From Thalassospira xiamenensis M-5 = DSM 17429 (GTDB lineage Bacteria; Pseudomonadota; Alphaproteobacteria; Rhodospirillales; Thalassospiraceae), in assembly GCF_000300235.2 (NCBI RefSeq), contig NZ_CP004388.1, forward strand, positions 3,728,001 through 3,792,000: a stretch of 64,000 nt of DNA, written 5' to 3'. Both the position numbers and the translations under genes were made by a program. Shown piece by piece: positions 16,976 to 27,431 of the stretch. The notes beneath the pieces are model-generated. The model searched no databases, had not been told where the DNA came from, and saw only the letters and a program-made list of their open reading frames with translations. Position 1 is the first letter of the stretch, and every line of letters starts with the position of its first letter.

Positions 16976-18925
16976 TTATTCGGCGGCTTTGGGGGCCGTC
17001 TCGGCGGCCTTGTCCCCGTCCAGATCGACAACCTTCACACTCGTCTGGATGCGGGTTTTCGACCCGTCCTGGAAGGTGATCATGGTGTCGATATCAACCT
17101 TGTCGTTCCCGGCATAAACCGCATCGATGATGTCGGCGTATTTTTCGGCGACCACACTGCGGCGAACCTTGCGCGTCCGGGTCAGTTCGCCGTCATCGGC
17201 ATCCAGTTCCTTGTAAAGCAGCAGGAACCGCTTGATGCGCTGGGCTTCCGGCAGGGTTTCATTCACCTGACGGATTTCATCAATGATCATGTCATAGACC
17301 TGCGGCTGGGCCGAAAGATTGGTATAGTTGGTAAAGGCAATTCCGCGCTGCTCGGCCCATTTGGCCATGATCGAATAACGGATGCAGATCATGGTCGACA
17401 GGAACGGCAACCCTTTGCCAAGGATCACGGCCTCGGCAATGAAGGGCGAAAATTTCAGTTTGTTTTCAATAAACTGCGGCGAATACCGCACGCCTTTTGA
17501 TGTTTCCGCCAGATCCTTCAGGCGATCAATCACCACCAGATGCTTGTTGCCTTCCTTGAAATATCCGGCATCACCCGTATGCATCCAGCCATCCCGGACG
17601 TCCTCGTCATAGGAAGACTGGTTTTTATAATAGCTGGTAAACATCCCCGATGTGCGCGCGACAATTTCGCCAACTCCGTTTTCATCGGTATTGATGATTT
17701 TGATTTCCGAATTATCGAACGCGCGCCCGACCGTATCGAAATCAATGTCATCGGGCTGATGGATCGTATAGGCGCCGCAAAGTTCGGTCTGTCCATAAAG
17801 CTGGCGCAACGGAACACCCATGGCATGGAAGAACTTAAAGGTTTCCGGCCCCATCGCCGCCCCGCCGGTCGCAGCAGACCGCAAATTGGAAAAGCCCAAC
17901 CGGTCCTTTAACGCATTCATCAACAGAACATCGGCGACCTTGGAATGCCCCCCACCATCAAGGGCGGTACGGGCCAAAGCCATGCCGAAATCATACATTT
18001 TCTGCTTGAACAGGGTGGCATCCATCATGCGGGCCCGGACATCGGCGGCAATCGACTCCCAGACGCGCGGTGCCAGCAGAACAAAATTCGGTCCGATCTC
18101 GCGAAGATCGGCCATCATCGTTTCCTGTTCTTCAACGAAATTGACGATCTGGCGGCTGATCAACGACTGACCGACGACATAAACCTGTTCCATGATCCAC
18201 GGCAGCGGCAGGACCGAAACATAATTGTCGCCCGGATATTTCGGGTCGGCCCGCAGATATGCCGCACAGTGATCCAGGAAATCCCCGGCATTGAGCATCG
18301 CCATTTTCGGCTTGGACGTCGTGCCCGACGTGGTGCACAGGATCGCGCATTCATCACCGCGCGTATCGGCCACCATCACGTCATAGGCACCGGGATCTTT
18401 GGCCTCGACCTCGCGGCCAAGTTCATAAAGCTTTTCGATATCCATCAGGCGCGGGTCGTCATATTTCCGCATCCCGCGCGGATCGCAGTAAACGATATGT
18501 TCGACCGTCGGGATTTGTTCAGCCAGTTCGATCAGCTTGTCGCACTGTTCCTCGTCTTCGGCGATCAGAACACGCGCACCGGAATAAGTGATCAGATAGG
18601 CGACTTCTTCATGAAGGCTGTCCTGATACAGACCGACCGACATCGCACGCAGCGCATGGGCAGCGATTTCACCCCAGACCCATTCCGGCCGGTTTTCACC
18701 AATAACGCCAATCACGTCACCGGGCTTGATTCCCATATTGCGCAGGCCAAGCGCCATCCATTTGACGCGGTCGTTATAATCTTTCCACGTGAATTCCTGC
18801 CAGATGCCGAATTCCTTTTCGCGCATGGCAATTTCGTCAGCCCAGTGGCGCGCGTTATACGCCAGCACCTTCGGAAAGGTATCAAGCGCCTGCACATTGG
18901 CATATTCAGGGGTATAGCTGCTCAT
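16976..18925 (-). CDS. AMP-forming long-chain-type acyl-CoA synthetase within an ABC operon
   Basis: 649 residues of the adenylate-forming superfamily. The P-loop-like motif is CTTSGTTSKPKMAMLN at about 213-228, the adenine-binding motif YGQTELCGAYTIH in the centre, and the hinge DGWMHTGDAGYFKEGNKHLVVIDR-type region, with the C-terminal Lys in ETSKGVRYSP. It converts a carboxylic acid to its CoA thioester using ATP. Its place between livG and livH, two bases after the livG stop, ties it to import: the acid would be activated as it enters the cell. Long-chain annotation is by similarity only. Confidence 0.9.
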   Translation of the reverse strand: MSSYTPEYANVQALDTFPKVLAYNARHWADEIAMREKEFGIWQEFTWKDYNDRVKWMALGLRNMGIKPGDVIGVIGENRPEWVWGEIAAHALRAMSVGLYQDSLHEEVAYLITYSGARVLIAEDEEQCDKLIELAEQIPTVEHIVYCDPRGMRKYDDPRLMDIEKLYELGREVEAKDPGAYDVMVADTRGDECAILCTTSGTTSKPKMAMLNAGDFLDHCAAYLRADPKYPGDNYVSVLPLPWIMEQVYVVGQSLISRQIVNFVEEQETMMADLREIGPNFVLLAPRVWESIAADVRARMMDATLFKQKMYDFGMALARTALDGGGHSKVADVLLMNALKDRLGFSNLRSAATGGAAMGPETFKFFHAMGVPLRQLYGQTELCGAYTIHQPDDIDFDTVGRAFDNSEIKIINTDENGVGEIVARTSGMFTSYYKNQSSYDEDVRDGWMHTGDAGYFKEGNKHLVVIDRLKDLAETSKGVRYSPQFIENKLKFSPFIAEAVILGKGLPFLSTMICIRYSIMAKWAEQRGIAFTNYTNLSAQPQVYDMIIDEIRQVNETLPEAQRIKRFLLLYKELDADDGELTRTRKVRRSVVAEKYADIIDAVYAGNDKVDIDTMITFQDGSKTRIQTSVKVVDLDGDKAAETAPKAAE

Positions 18926-18927
18926 GT

Positions 18928-19737
18928 TCAGGCCACCTGCTCGTCTTCGTCGGTTGCGTCATCGTCTTCGCCGAGATAGGCCTTTTTGACATGCTTGTTG
19001 GCCATGACTTCCTCGGGCAGGCCAGCGGCAATCTTTCGACCGAAATCAAGAACCATGACCCGGTTGGAGATATCCATCACCACCCCCATGTCATGTTCGA
19101 TCATGACAACCGTCATGCCCCATTCTTCATTCAGGTCGATGATAAAGCGCGCCATGTCCTCTTTTTCTTCGAGGTTCATGCCCGCCATCGGCTCATCAAG
19201 CAGGATCAGATCGGGACGAAGCGCAACCGCACGCGCCAGTTCGACACGCTTGCGCAAACCATAGGACAGCGTCCCGGCGGTTGCCTTGCGGATATGGGAG
19301 ATTTCAAGAAAGTCGATCACATCCTCGCAGAAGCGCCGATGTTCAAGCTCTTCCTTCTGCGCGCCGGAAAACCAGTAAAGCGGCCCGGTAAAGCAATTGT
19401 TTTTAAGCAGGTGGTGCCGCCCGACCATGATGTTGTCAAGGACACTCATATGACCAAAAAGGGCCAGGTTCTGGAAGGTACGCCCGATGCCAAGTTCCGC
19501 CCGGTCATTGGGCTTGAGCCCCGTGACATCCTGCCCCTTGAAGGACACTGACCCGGTGGTTGGCTGATACCGACCCGAAATGCAGTTCAGCATCGATGTC
19601 TTGCCGGCCCCGTTCGGGCCAATGATTGAAAACAGCTCGCCGGGCTGGACGGAAAAGCTGACGTCGCTTAGCGCGCGCACGCCGCCAAACACAAGCGATA
19701 CGTCGCTGATCTGCAAAATGGGACCCTGTGACGTCAT
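18928..19737 (-). CDS. livG: Branched-chain-type ABC transporter ATP-binding protein (LivG-like)
   Basis: 269 residues, first gene of the operon. Walker A GPNGAGKTSMLN, signature TLSYGLRKRVELARAVAL, Walker B LILLDEPMAGMN, H-loop VMIEHDMGVVM. The signature reads LSYG rather than LSGG, which is frequent in LivG. The long loop after the Q-loop (HHLLKNNCFTGPLYWF) is typical of ligase-linked LivG. ATG 19737 has GGGAGGA upstream. The acidic tail (EDDDATDEDEQ) is unusual but fits the family. Paired with LivF. Confidence 0.92.
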   Translation of the reverse strand: MTSQGPILQISDVSLVFGGVRALSDVSFSVQPGELFSIIGPNGAGKTSMLNCISGRYQPTTGSVSFKGQDVTGLKPNDRAELGIGRTFQNLALFGHMSVLDNIMVGRHHLLKNNCFTGPLYWFSGAQKEELEHRRFCEDVIDFLEISHIRKATAGTLSYGLRKRVELARAVALRPDLILLDEPMAGMNLEEKEDMARFIIDLNEEWGMTVVMIEHDMGVVMDISNRVMVLDFGRKIAAGLPEEVMANKHVKKAYLGEDDDATDEDEQVA

Positions 19738-20541
19738 AACGTCGCTTATCCTCCCTGACTTGGGCCGCAGGCACCCCTTCTTCCGGTTGACCGGATTTTA
19801 AGGTGGATACCCCGTGCCTCTTGTTCAGTTTCCCTGATGATGTGCCGGTTTTTATCTGACCCGGACCTTACGGAAACCGGGCTTGGCACATTTAATACGT
19901 ATTTAAGTACCAATTTCAGCAAATGCCGTCAACGTGTTGCACAGCAACGCATTGAGACTTTTCACAAATTCGCGCCGCACAATTTTTGCGTTCTGGTCTG
20001 ATGAATGCATTTCCACCTATAATTCCGTAAGGTCATCACGACACAACCCGCATACTGAAAGGCTGAAAATTATTGCATCGCAACATTCAGGTTCCTGTTC
20101 GCGCTGCACCAACTGTGCTCTGACAAATGCCGAAATTGTCCCCTGTTGCATTCAGGCGATCACCCGATTCGTTCCCCTTCGGACAGGATTTCCCCCGATA
20201 GTACAGGGCATCCTCTACATTCGAGTCTTTCAAGATATGGCGGCGATCCTGTGGACTCGCGAATGATCTCCGGGCGGATTTACGGTGTTTTTCACCCGAA
20301 TCAGATACCTTCTGATTGCCATTACGCGCCAACCATTCACCAATTCGTTGTTATCGCAGGGATTTCAAGAATGACCCTTTTGCGGGTCTGGACTTTCCGG
20401 GGGAATTGTGGTGTAACCCCGTGGCACATACATATGTAGCCGTGACCCGCGTCACGAGATACAGATAGCCCACCGCTCGGCGCTCCGACGGTCGGGGTGT
20501 CTTGTCACGACAAGCCCTTTAACCACCTTGAGGAGGGTCTG
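19738..20541. other. 804-bp intergenic region between livG (minus) and acnA (plus)
   Basis: No convincing coding gene: the short open frames inside lack ribosome binding sites and family likeness. It holds the two divergent promoters. At 19894-19903 there is a perfect 10-bp palindrome AATACGTATT, extended with two mismatches to 16 bp. The acnA ribosome binding site GAGGAGGG closes the region at about 20530-20537. Its length leaves room for a small RNA or complex control, but I see no defined one. Confidence 0.55.
19892..19906. promoter_or_regulatory. Palindrome upstream of livG, candidate operator
   Basis: The core AATACGTATT is perfectly symmetric and sits in a longer near-symmetric AT-rich stretch, about 155 bp before livG. 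TetR-family regulators of fatty-acid or aromatic-acid operons use sites of this general shape. Role inferred from position only. Confidence 0.35.
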
Positions 20542-23229
20542 ATGTCCATTTGTGGCAAAGACAACCTGCAAACGCGCCGCACGCTGAATGTCGGGGACAA
20601 ATCCTACGACTATTACAGCCTTAAAGTTGCTTCCGAAAAAATCGGCGACGTTTCCAAGCTTCCGTTTACGCTGAAGGTCGTTCTGGAAAACCTTCTGCGC
20701 TACGAAGACGATTTCACTGTCAAAACCGACGATGTCAAAGCTGTTGTCGAGTGGCTCAAATCCCGTTCGAGCTCGCACGAGATCAACTATCGTCCGGCCC
20801 GCGTTCTGATGCAGGACTTCACCGGCGTTCCTGCCGTTGTTGACCTTGCCGCGATGCGCGATGCCGTCGTCAAGATGGGCGGCGATGCCCAGAAGGTGAA
20901 CCCGCTTTCACCTGTTGACCTCGTCATTGACCACTCGGTCATGATCGACTTCTTTGGCACCGACGACGCACTCGACAAAAACATGGAAGTCGAGTTCGAA
21001 CGTAACGGCGAACGCTACGAGTTCCTGCGCTGGGGCCAGAATGCGTTCAACAATTTCCGCATCGTTCCGCCGGGGGCTGGCATCTGCCACCAGGTGAACG
21101 TCGAACATCTCGCCAAAGTCGTCTGGACCGGCCAGGATGATAACGGCAAAACCGTTGCCTACCCCGATACGCTGGTTGGTACCGATTCCCACACCACCAT
21201 GGTCAACGGCCTTGCCGTTCTGGGCTGGGGTGTTGGCGGTCTCGAAGCCGAAGCAGCCATGCTCGGCCAGCCGATCTCGATGCTGATCCCCGAAGTCGTC
21301 GGTTTCAAACTGACCGGCTCGATGAAAGAAGGCATCACCGCAACCGACCTCGTGCTGCGCGTCGTTCAGATGCTCCGCGAGAAGGGCGTTGTTGGCAAGT
21401 TCGTCGAATTCTATGGCGACGCGCTGGATCATATGAGCCTGCCGGATCGTGCGACCATCGGTAACATGGCCCCGGAATACGGTGCGACCTGTGGCTTCTT
21501 CCCGATTGACGATGAAACGCTGAACTATATGCGTAACACCGGTCGTTCCGAAGAACAGATCGCACTGGTCGAAGCATATGCCAAAGAACAGGGCATGTGG
21601 CGCGACCCGAGCTTCGAAGCCGAATATACCTCGACCCTTGAACTCGACATCTCGACCGTTGAACCGGCTCTGTCCGGTCCGAAACGTCCGCAGGACCGCG
21701 TTCTGCTCAAAGATGCCGTTTCAAGCTTCACCAAGACCTTTGCCGACATGGCACCGGGTGTTGATGCGGATCGTTCTGTTCCGGTTTCGAACGAAAACTT
21801 CGCAATGAAAGACGGTAACGTCGTTATTGCCGCCATCACGTCCTGCACCAACACCTCGAACCCGAGCGTGCTGATCGCAGCCGGCCTGCTGGCGAAAAAA
21901 GCGGTTGAACTCGGCCTTAAAAGCAAACCGTGGGTGAAAACCTCGCTTGCACCGGGCTCGCTGGTTGTTGCCGACTATCTCGAAAAAGCCGGTCTTCAGA
22001 CCTATCTCGACAAGCTCGGCTTTAACGTTGCCGGTTTCGGTTGCACCACCTGTATCGGGAACTCCGGTCCGCTGGCCGACCCGATCATCGAGGCAATTGA
22101 CGGCAACGACATGCTCGTGACCGCCGTTCTGTCGGGCAACCGTAACTTCGAAGGTCGTATCAGCCCGCAGGTCAAGGCAAACTATCTTGCCTCCCCGCCG
22201 CTGGTTGTTGCCTATGCCCTTGCCGGTAACCTGAAGGTCGATCTGAACAAAGACCCGATCGGCACCGACAAAGATGGCAAAGACGTCTTCATGAAAGACA
22301 TCTGGCCGACCAACAAGGAAATCGCGGACACCATCGCGTCCTCGATCTCTGCTTCGATGTACAAAGATCGTTATGACAACATCTTTGCCGGCCCGAAACC
22401 GTGGCAGGAAATCGAAGTCACCGAAGGCGAAACCTTCGAATGGGATGGCAAATCGACCTATGTCCAGAACCCGCCCTACTTCGTCAATATGGCGAAAGAA
22501 CCGGGTGCGTTCTCGGAAGTTCATGGTGCACGTCCGCTCCTGATCCTTGCTGACTCCGTGACCACCGACCACATTTCTCCGGCCGGTTCGATCAAGGAAG
22601 AAAGCCCGGCAGGTGAATACCTCAAGGCGCACGGCGTTGCGGTTCGTGACTTCAACTCCTATGGCGCACGCCGCGGGAACCACGAAGTCATGATGCGCGG
22701 CACCTTTGCCAACATCCGTATCCGCAACGAAATGGCACCGGGCACCGAAGGCGGTGTGTCGGTTCATTACCCGTCTGGCGAACAGGGCTGGGTCTATGAT
22801 GTTGCCATGCGTTACCAGGCAGAAGGCACCCCGCTGGTTGTCATCGCGGGTAAGGAATACGGCACCGGTTCGTCCCGTGACTGGGCAGCCAAAGGCACCA
22901 ACCTGCTTGGCGTCAAAGCTGTTCTGGCCGAAAGCTTCGAACGTATCCACCGCACCAACCTGGTCTGCATGGGCGTCCTGCCGTTGCAGTTCAAGAATGG
23001 TGAAGGTCGTGCGACTTACAAGCTGGATGGCACCGAAGTCTTCGACGTTCTGGGTATCGGCAACGGTATCAACCCGATGCAGGACGTTACGGTTCGTATC
23101 ACGCGCAAGGATGGCTCCACCGAAGAGATCATCGCCACCTGCCGTATCGATACCGAAAACGAAGTCCTTTACTACCAGAACGGCGGCATTCTGCAGTTCG
23201 TTCTGCGTAACATGATGAAAGCTGCCTGA
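20542..23229 (+). CDS. acnA: Aconitate hydratase A (aconitase)
   Basis: 895 residues, normal length for AcnA. It isomerises citrate to isocitrate in the TCA cycle. The 4Fe-4S cluster ligands are seen in [14 protein letters not shown] (one Cys) and [14 protein letters not shown] (two Cys). Substrate-binding parts include [32 protein letters not shown] and, in the swivelling domain, [19 protein letters not shown] 20542 follows GAGGAGGG. Codon use is strongly biased, as expected for a highly expressed gene. It is a single-gene unit with a strong terminator. Confidence 0.97.
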   Translation: MSICGKDNLQTRRTLNVGDKSYDYYSLKVASEKIGDVSKLPFTLKVVLENLLRYEDDFTVKTDDVKAVVEWLKSRSSSHEINYRPARVLMQDFTGVPAVVDLAAMRDAVVKMGGDAQKVNPLSPVDLVIDHSVMIDFFGTDDALDKNMEVEFERNGERYEFLRWGQNAFNNFRIVPPGAGICHQVNVEHLAKVVWTGQDDNGKTVAYPDTLVGTDSHTTMVNGLAVLGWGVGGLEAEAAMLGQPISMLIPEVVGFKLTGSMKEGITATDLVLRVVQMLREKGVVGKFVEFYGDALDHMSLPDRATIGNMAPEYGATCGFFPIDDETLNYMRNTGRSEEQIALVEAYAKEQGMWRDPSFEAEYTSTLELDISTVEPALSGPKRPQDRVLLKDAVSSFTKTFADMAPGVDADRSVPVSNENFAMKDGNVVIAAITSCTNTSNPSVLIAAGLLAKKAVELGLKSKPWVKTSLAPGSLVVADYLEKAGLQTYLDKLGFNVAGFGCTTCIGNSGPLADPIIEAIDGNDMLVTAVLSGNRNFEGRISPQVKANYLASPPLVVAYALAGNLKVDLNKDPIGTDKDGKDVFMKDIWPTNKEIADTIASSISASMYKDRYDNIFAGPKPWQEIEVTEGETFEWDGKSTYVQNPPYFVNMAKEPGAFSEVHGARPLLILADSVTTDHISPAGSIKEESPAGEYLKAHGVAVRDFNSYGARRGNHEVMMRGTFANIRIRNEMAPGTEGGVSVHYPSGEQGWVYDVAMRYQAEGTPLVVIAGKEYGTGSSRDWAAKGTNLLGVKAVLAESFERIHRTNLVCMGVLPLQFKNGEGRATYKLDGTEVFDVLGIGNGINPMQDVTVRITRKDGSTEEIIATCRIDTENEVLYYQNGGILQFVLRNMMKAA

Positions 23230-23263
23230 TTTCGTCTGAAATCAGAAGCTTGCTGAATGCGAA

Positions 23264-23296
23264 ACACCCCCGTCTGTCAAGGACGGGGGTGTTTTT
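23264..23296 (+). terminator. Rho-independent terminator of acnA
   Basis: ACACCCCCGTC (23264-23274) pairs perfectly with GACGGGGGTGT (23282-23292), followed by TTTT. It lies about 35 bp after the acnA stop. Confidence 0.95.
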
Positions 23297-23453
23297 GCAG
23301 AAACCCGCACCTTTAAATTGCGCCAAATCCAAACCACATCTATCCATTGATTTATAACAAGTCAGCCGTCCCGACGATTTGATAGGGATGAGGCTAGAGC
23401 AATAATGCCCGCAAACCGGGCACCTGACAGGATTTGGACAGCAACAGGTTATC

Positions 23454-26018
23454 ATGACGCGCCCCAGTTTTGCCGATGGCAATACCACCCACCTGACCGT
23501 AGGTACGATTTCCCCCGGCATCGTGTTGCGTTGCGGGCCGGAAACCGCGATTGGTCAGGCCATCGACATGATGCGCGAAGCCAATTGCAGCTCCATCATC
23601 GTGACACAGGATCACCTGCCGATCGGAATCTGGACGGAAAAGGATTGCCTGTCCCTGCCCGCCGACTGCGAAGCCACCCTGAACGAGCCGATATCGAAAT
23701 GGATGTCGGCCCCGGTTCACAGCATATCGGTCCATGCCACGCCCGAAGCCGCCATCATCCGTATGCGCGAACGCCATGTCCGTCATCTGGTCAGCGTGGA
23801 CGCGGAAAACCGCCTTGCCGGAATCATCAGCCAGTCTGACCTGATCCGCCAACAGGGCAGTTGGCGCAAACTGGGCGATGGGGATGTCGGGGCCGCCATC
23901 CGCCGCACGACAATCTTTGTCGATGGCGATATCCCGATGTCGGAACTGCGCGCGCGCATGCATGATGCCAAATGCGATTGTGCGATTGTCTATGATCCGT
24001 CGGTCGCGACCGACCCGGTTTCGATACTTGATCACACCGGGATCATTACCGAACGCGATATCCTGCGCAATCTTGCCAATGGCGATCACGCAACACCGGC
24101 CATCGAAATTGCCAGCCGCCCGCTGCGTGTCATTTCCGCCAAGTCCAGCCTGAACAACGCCCGCGACACGATGCTGGCCCAACATATCCGCCATCTTGCG
24201 GTGATTGATGAAACCGGCAATGTCATCGGTGTTCTGTCATTCGCCGATCTGCTGGAATTCATCGAACAGGATTACTTCGCCCATCTCAGGTCCGTGATGG
24301 AAGGCCGCGATGTCGAACTGACCAAGGCGCGCCGGTCGCTGTTTCTGGCAGACAAGATCATCGAAACATCACCTGACGGGATCATGGTCTGTGCCGCCGA
24401 TGGCACGATCGAACTGGTCAATCCGGCCTTCACCCGGGTCACGGGTTACAACGCATCGGACGTGATCGGCAAAAACCCCAATATCCTGCAATCGGGTCGT
24501 CAGTCTCGCGAATTTTACACCTCGATGTGGCGCGATATTCAACAGCACGGCAAATGGGAAGGCGAAATCTGGAACCGCCGCAAATCCGGCGAAATTTATC
24601 CCGAATGGCTGTCGATCATCGCGATCCGTGATGCCGATGGCCAGATCAGCCAGTATGCCTCGATCTTTACCGACATCAGCGAACGCAAGAAAAACCGCGA
24701 AGACATTCTGCGGCTTGCCCATATTGACGAACTGACCGGCTATCCCAATCGCCGCCGGTTCCTTGAACTGCTGGCCCACGGCATCGGCGAGTCCCGCCGC
24801 AAGGGAACCCGCCTGACGATCCTGCTGCTCGATATCGATAACTTCCAGCGGGTGAACAACACACTGGGACACAGTGACGGTGACGACGTTCTGGTCGAAG
24901 TTGCGCGTCGCCTGCATCGCCGTCTGGATCAGGGGGGTGTTCTGGCGCGTGTTGGTGCGGATGAATATGCCATTCTGCTTTCGGGGGGGACTTCCGCCGA
25001 TGATGATGCCGCACTGGCCGATGATCTTTTAAAAGCGTTAAACCAACCGCACCTGACCAGCAAGGGACAGGAAATCTATATTTCGGCCAGCATCGGCATC
25101 GCATCCTTCCCGCACGACGCCAACGATACCGCCAATCTTTTGCGCAATGCCGAAATTGCGATGATGCATTCCAAGGAACAAGGACGAAACCGCTTCAGCC
25201 GCTATAACCGCGCCAGTCATTCACGCAGCGATGCCGACCTTGCCCTTGAAAGTGCCCTGCGTCAGGCGCTGGATCGCGATGAATTTCATCTGGTCTATCA
25301 ACCGCAATTCGAAGCCCGCACCGGCAACCTGCACGGGGTCGAAGCCCTTTTGCGCTGGAACCACCCGCAACGGGGGGCGATCCCCCCCTCGGTCTTTGTT
25401 CCGGTAGCCGAGGAAATGGGCGTGATCGGCGAACTGGGGCGCTGGGTATTGCGCCACGCCTGCCGTCAGGCGGTCGCATGGCGTGAAAAGGGCCTGCACA
25501 ACGTCACGATGGCGGTGAATGTCTCGGTCCAGCAATTCTATGGCACCATTGATCTTGCCGAACAGATCAGAACCATTCTGGTCGAAAAGGGCATGGCGGC
25601 AGACCGGCTGGAAATCGAAATCACCGAAAGCCTGTTCATGCAGAATATCGAAGAAATGCGCGCCAACATGCAGCGCATTCGCGATCTGGGTGTCAAAATC
25701 GCACTCGATGATTTTGGCACCGGTTTTTCCAGTCTCAGCTACCTGCGCAAGCTGCCGTTTGACACGATCAAGATGGATCGCAGTTTTGTCGACGACATCA
25801 ATCAGGGACGCGAAGGCAGTGCGCTTGCGATCACCATCCTGAATATGGCGCAGAACCTGCACAAAAAATGCGTCGCCGAAGGTGTCGAAACCAACGCGCA
25901 GCTCAAACTGCTGCGCGATGCCGGATGCGATTACATACAGGGATACCTTCTGGGCAAACCGATGTGTGCGGATGAAATCCTCACCCTGTCTCAGCAAAGA
26001 CCGGCCGAAGCCTCCTGA
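23454..26018 (+). CDS. CBS-PAS-GGDEF-EAL cyclic-di-GMP signalling protein
   Basis: 854 residues, no signal peptide. Order: four CBS repeats (about 15-290; e.g. APVHSISVHATPEAAIIRMR and RDTMLAQHIRHLAVIDETG), one PAS domain with PAC (about 295-415), GGDEF (about 425-580) and EAL (about 600-850). The GGDEF signature is degenerate: RVGADEYAIL instead of R-x-G-G-D-E-F. The EAL domain keeps its main residues: GVEALLRWNHP, ITESLFMQ, ALDDFGTGFSS and EGVETNAQL. It is therefore probably a c-di-GMP phosphodiesterase, with GGDEF as a regulatory part, tuned by adenine nucleotides or similar ligands at CBS and by a PAS signal. Isolated gene. Confidence 0.93.
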   Translation: MTRPSFADGNTTHLTVGTISPGIVLRCGPETAIGQAIDMMREANCSSIIVTQDHLPIGIWTEKDCLSLPADCEATLNEPISKWMSAPVHSISVHATPEAAIIRMRERHVRHLVSVDAENRLAGIISQSDLIRQQGSWRKLGDGDVGAAIRRTTIFVDGDIPMSELRARMHDAKCDCAIVYDPSVATDPVSILDHTGIITERDILRNLANGDHATPAIEIASRPLRVISAKSSLNNARDTMLAQHIRHLAVIDETGNVIGVLSFADLLEFIEQDYFAHLRSVMEGRDVELTKARRSLFLADKIIETSPDGIMVCAADGTIELVNPAFTRVTGYNASDVIGKNPNILQSGRQSREFYTSMWRDIQQHGKWEGEIWNRRKSGEIYPEWLSIIAIRDADGQISQYASIFTDISERKKNREDILRLAHIDELTGYPNRRRFLELLAHGIGESRRKGTRLTILLLDIDNFQRVNNTLGHSDGDDVLVEVARRLHRRLDQGGVLARVGADEYAILLSGGTSADDDAALADDLLKALNQPHLTSKGQEIYISASIGIASFPHDANDTANLLRNAEIAMMHSKEQGRNRFSRYNRASHSRSDADLALESALRQALDRDEFHLVYQPQFEARTGNLHGVEALLRWNHPQRGAIPPSVFVPVAEEMGVIGELGRWVLRHACRQAVAWREKGLHNVTMAVNVSVQQFYGTIDLAEQIRTILVEKGMAADRLEIEITESLFMQNIEEMRANMQRIRDLGVKIALDDFGTGFSSLSYLRKLPFDTIKMDRSFVDDINQGREGSALAITILNMAQNLHKKCVAEGVETNAQLKLLRDAGCDYIQGYLLGKPMCADEILTLSQQRPAEAS

Positions 26019-26035
26019 TCCGGTTTGATCCCCAG

Positions 26036-26064
26036 CAAAAAGGGCGGGGAAATTCCCCGCCCTT
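26036..26064 (-). terminator. Terminator between convergent EAL and NSS genes
   Basis: A perfect inverted repeat, AGGGCGGGGAA / TTCCCCGCCCT, around one base (26041-26063). On the minus strand it runs into TTTTT, so it serves the symporter gene ending at 26094. It may also stop readthrough from the plus strand. Confidence 0.85.
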
Positions 26065-26093
26065 CGCATGTCTTCTGCTGTGAAAAAAGCGGC

Positions 26094-27431
26094 CTAAAGC
26101 ACGCCAAGTCCCTTCAGCAGAATGAAGGCAATCGCAAGCGGTGCGATGAACTTCACGATAATGCCCCAGCCATTGATCCAGAACGGCACCACGCCATTAT
26201 GGGCGGCAATATCTTCCTTGGCCTTGCCCCAGACAACCCAGCCAACAAACAGCGAGATGAACAGGCCACCAATCGGCAGCAGCAATTTCGAGCTGACATA
26301 ATCCATCAGATCAAAGAAGCCGAGGCCAAAGATCTTGAACTCGCCCATAAGCCCCATCGACAGCGAGGACGGAATCCCCAGCAGGAAGATGATCACCCCC
26401 ACCGTGATCGATGCCCATTTGCGGCTGATGCCACGGTCATCAACGAAATAGGCAACAACCACCTCAAGGATCGAAACCGCCGACGTCAATGCCGCAATAC
26501 CCAGCAACAGGAAGAACATGAACGCAAAGATCGACCCCATCGGCATATGCGCAAACACCGCTGGCAACGTAATAAAGGTCAGCCCCGGACCGGCACTTGG
26601 ATCAAAGCCGAATGCAAACACGGCTGGCAGGATCAAAAGACCGGCCATGACCGCAACCGACGTATCAAGCAGCGTCACCCAACCGGCCGAACTGGCGATA
26701 TTTTCCTTTTTGCTCAGATACGAGCCATAGGTAATCATCGCCCCCATCCCAAGCGAGAGCGAGAAGAACGCCTGCGAAAGCGCTTCCGATACCGTTGCCC
26801 ATGTCACTTTGGAAAAGTCCGGCGACAGCAGGAAGGCAATGCCTTCGCCCGCACCTGGCAGGGTCACGGAACGCACGATCAGCACCAGCAACAACGCAAA
26901 CAGGGCCGGCATCAAAATCTTTGACGCACGTTCAATACCCGAACCAACACCCGCCAGGACGACAAAAACCGTCAACGCCATGAAGATCGCATGATAGATC
27001 AGCGGCGAAACCGGATCGGCAATGAACCCGCCAAAGATGCTGCCCAATGCGGCCGGGTCTTCAATCGCCAGCGCCCCGGTGATCGATTTGACCATATAGG
27101 AAATCGTCCAGCCAGCGACGACACTGTAAAATGACAGGATGATAAAGGCAGCCGCAACACCACAAAGCCCCACAAGCGGCCATGCACCGCCCTTGAGCTT
27201 TGCAAACGCGCCAATGGCGTTCTTTGCCGTCATCCGGCCAATGACCATTTCAGCCAGCATGACCGACAGGCCAATGGTGAAAACCAGCGCCAGATAAATC
27301 AGCAAGAAGGCACCACCGCCATTCTCGCCCGCCATATAGGGAAACTTCCAGATGTTGCCCAGCCCCACCGCCGACCCGGCAGCCGCCAGGATAAAGCCGA
27401 GGCGTGACCCCCAATGCTCTCGTTTAATCAT
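26094..27431 (-). CDS. Sodium-dependent transporter of the neurotransmitter:sodium symporter family
   Basis: 445 residues and about twelve helices, LeuT-like in size. Helix 1 contains GFILAAAGSAVGLGNIWKFP, the sodium-and-substrate site signature of the NSS family, and the following GGGAFLLIYL is also conserved. Bacterial members import amino acids or related amines with Na+. I prefer ATG 27431 over a TTG three codons earlier; GAAAGG lies ten bases upstream of the ATG. With the Mrp antiporter in the same window it fits a sodium-using marine lifestyle, though the link is only general. Confidence 0.93.
   Translation of the reverse strand: MIKREHWGSRLGFILAAAGSAVGLGNIWKFPYMAGENGGGAFLLIYLALVFTIGLSVMLAEMVIGRMTAKNAIGAFAKLKGGAWPLVGLCGVAAAFIILSFYSVVAGWTISYMVKSITGALAIEDPAALGSIFGGFIADPVSPLIYHAIFMALTVFVVLAGVGSGIERASKILMPALFALLLVLIVRSVTLPGAGEGIAFLLSPDFSKVTWATVSEALSQAFFSLSLGMGAMITYGSYLSKKENIASSAGWVTLLDTSVAVMAGLLILPAVFAFGFDPSAGPGLTFITLPAVFAHMPMGSIFAFMFFLLLGIAALTSAVSILEVVVAYFVDDRGISRKWASITVGVIIFLLGIPSSLSMGLMGEFKIFGLGFFDLMDYVSSKLLLPIGGLFISLFVGWVVWGKAKEDIAAHNGVVPFWINGWGIIVKFIAPLAIAFILLKGLGVL

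Noticed and set aside
21721..22950. 409-codon minus-strand frame opposite acnA
   Set aside because: Caused by strong codon bias of acnA; composition not protein-like.
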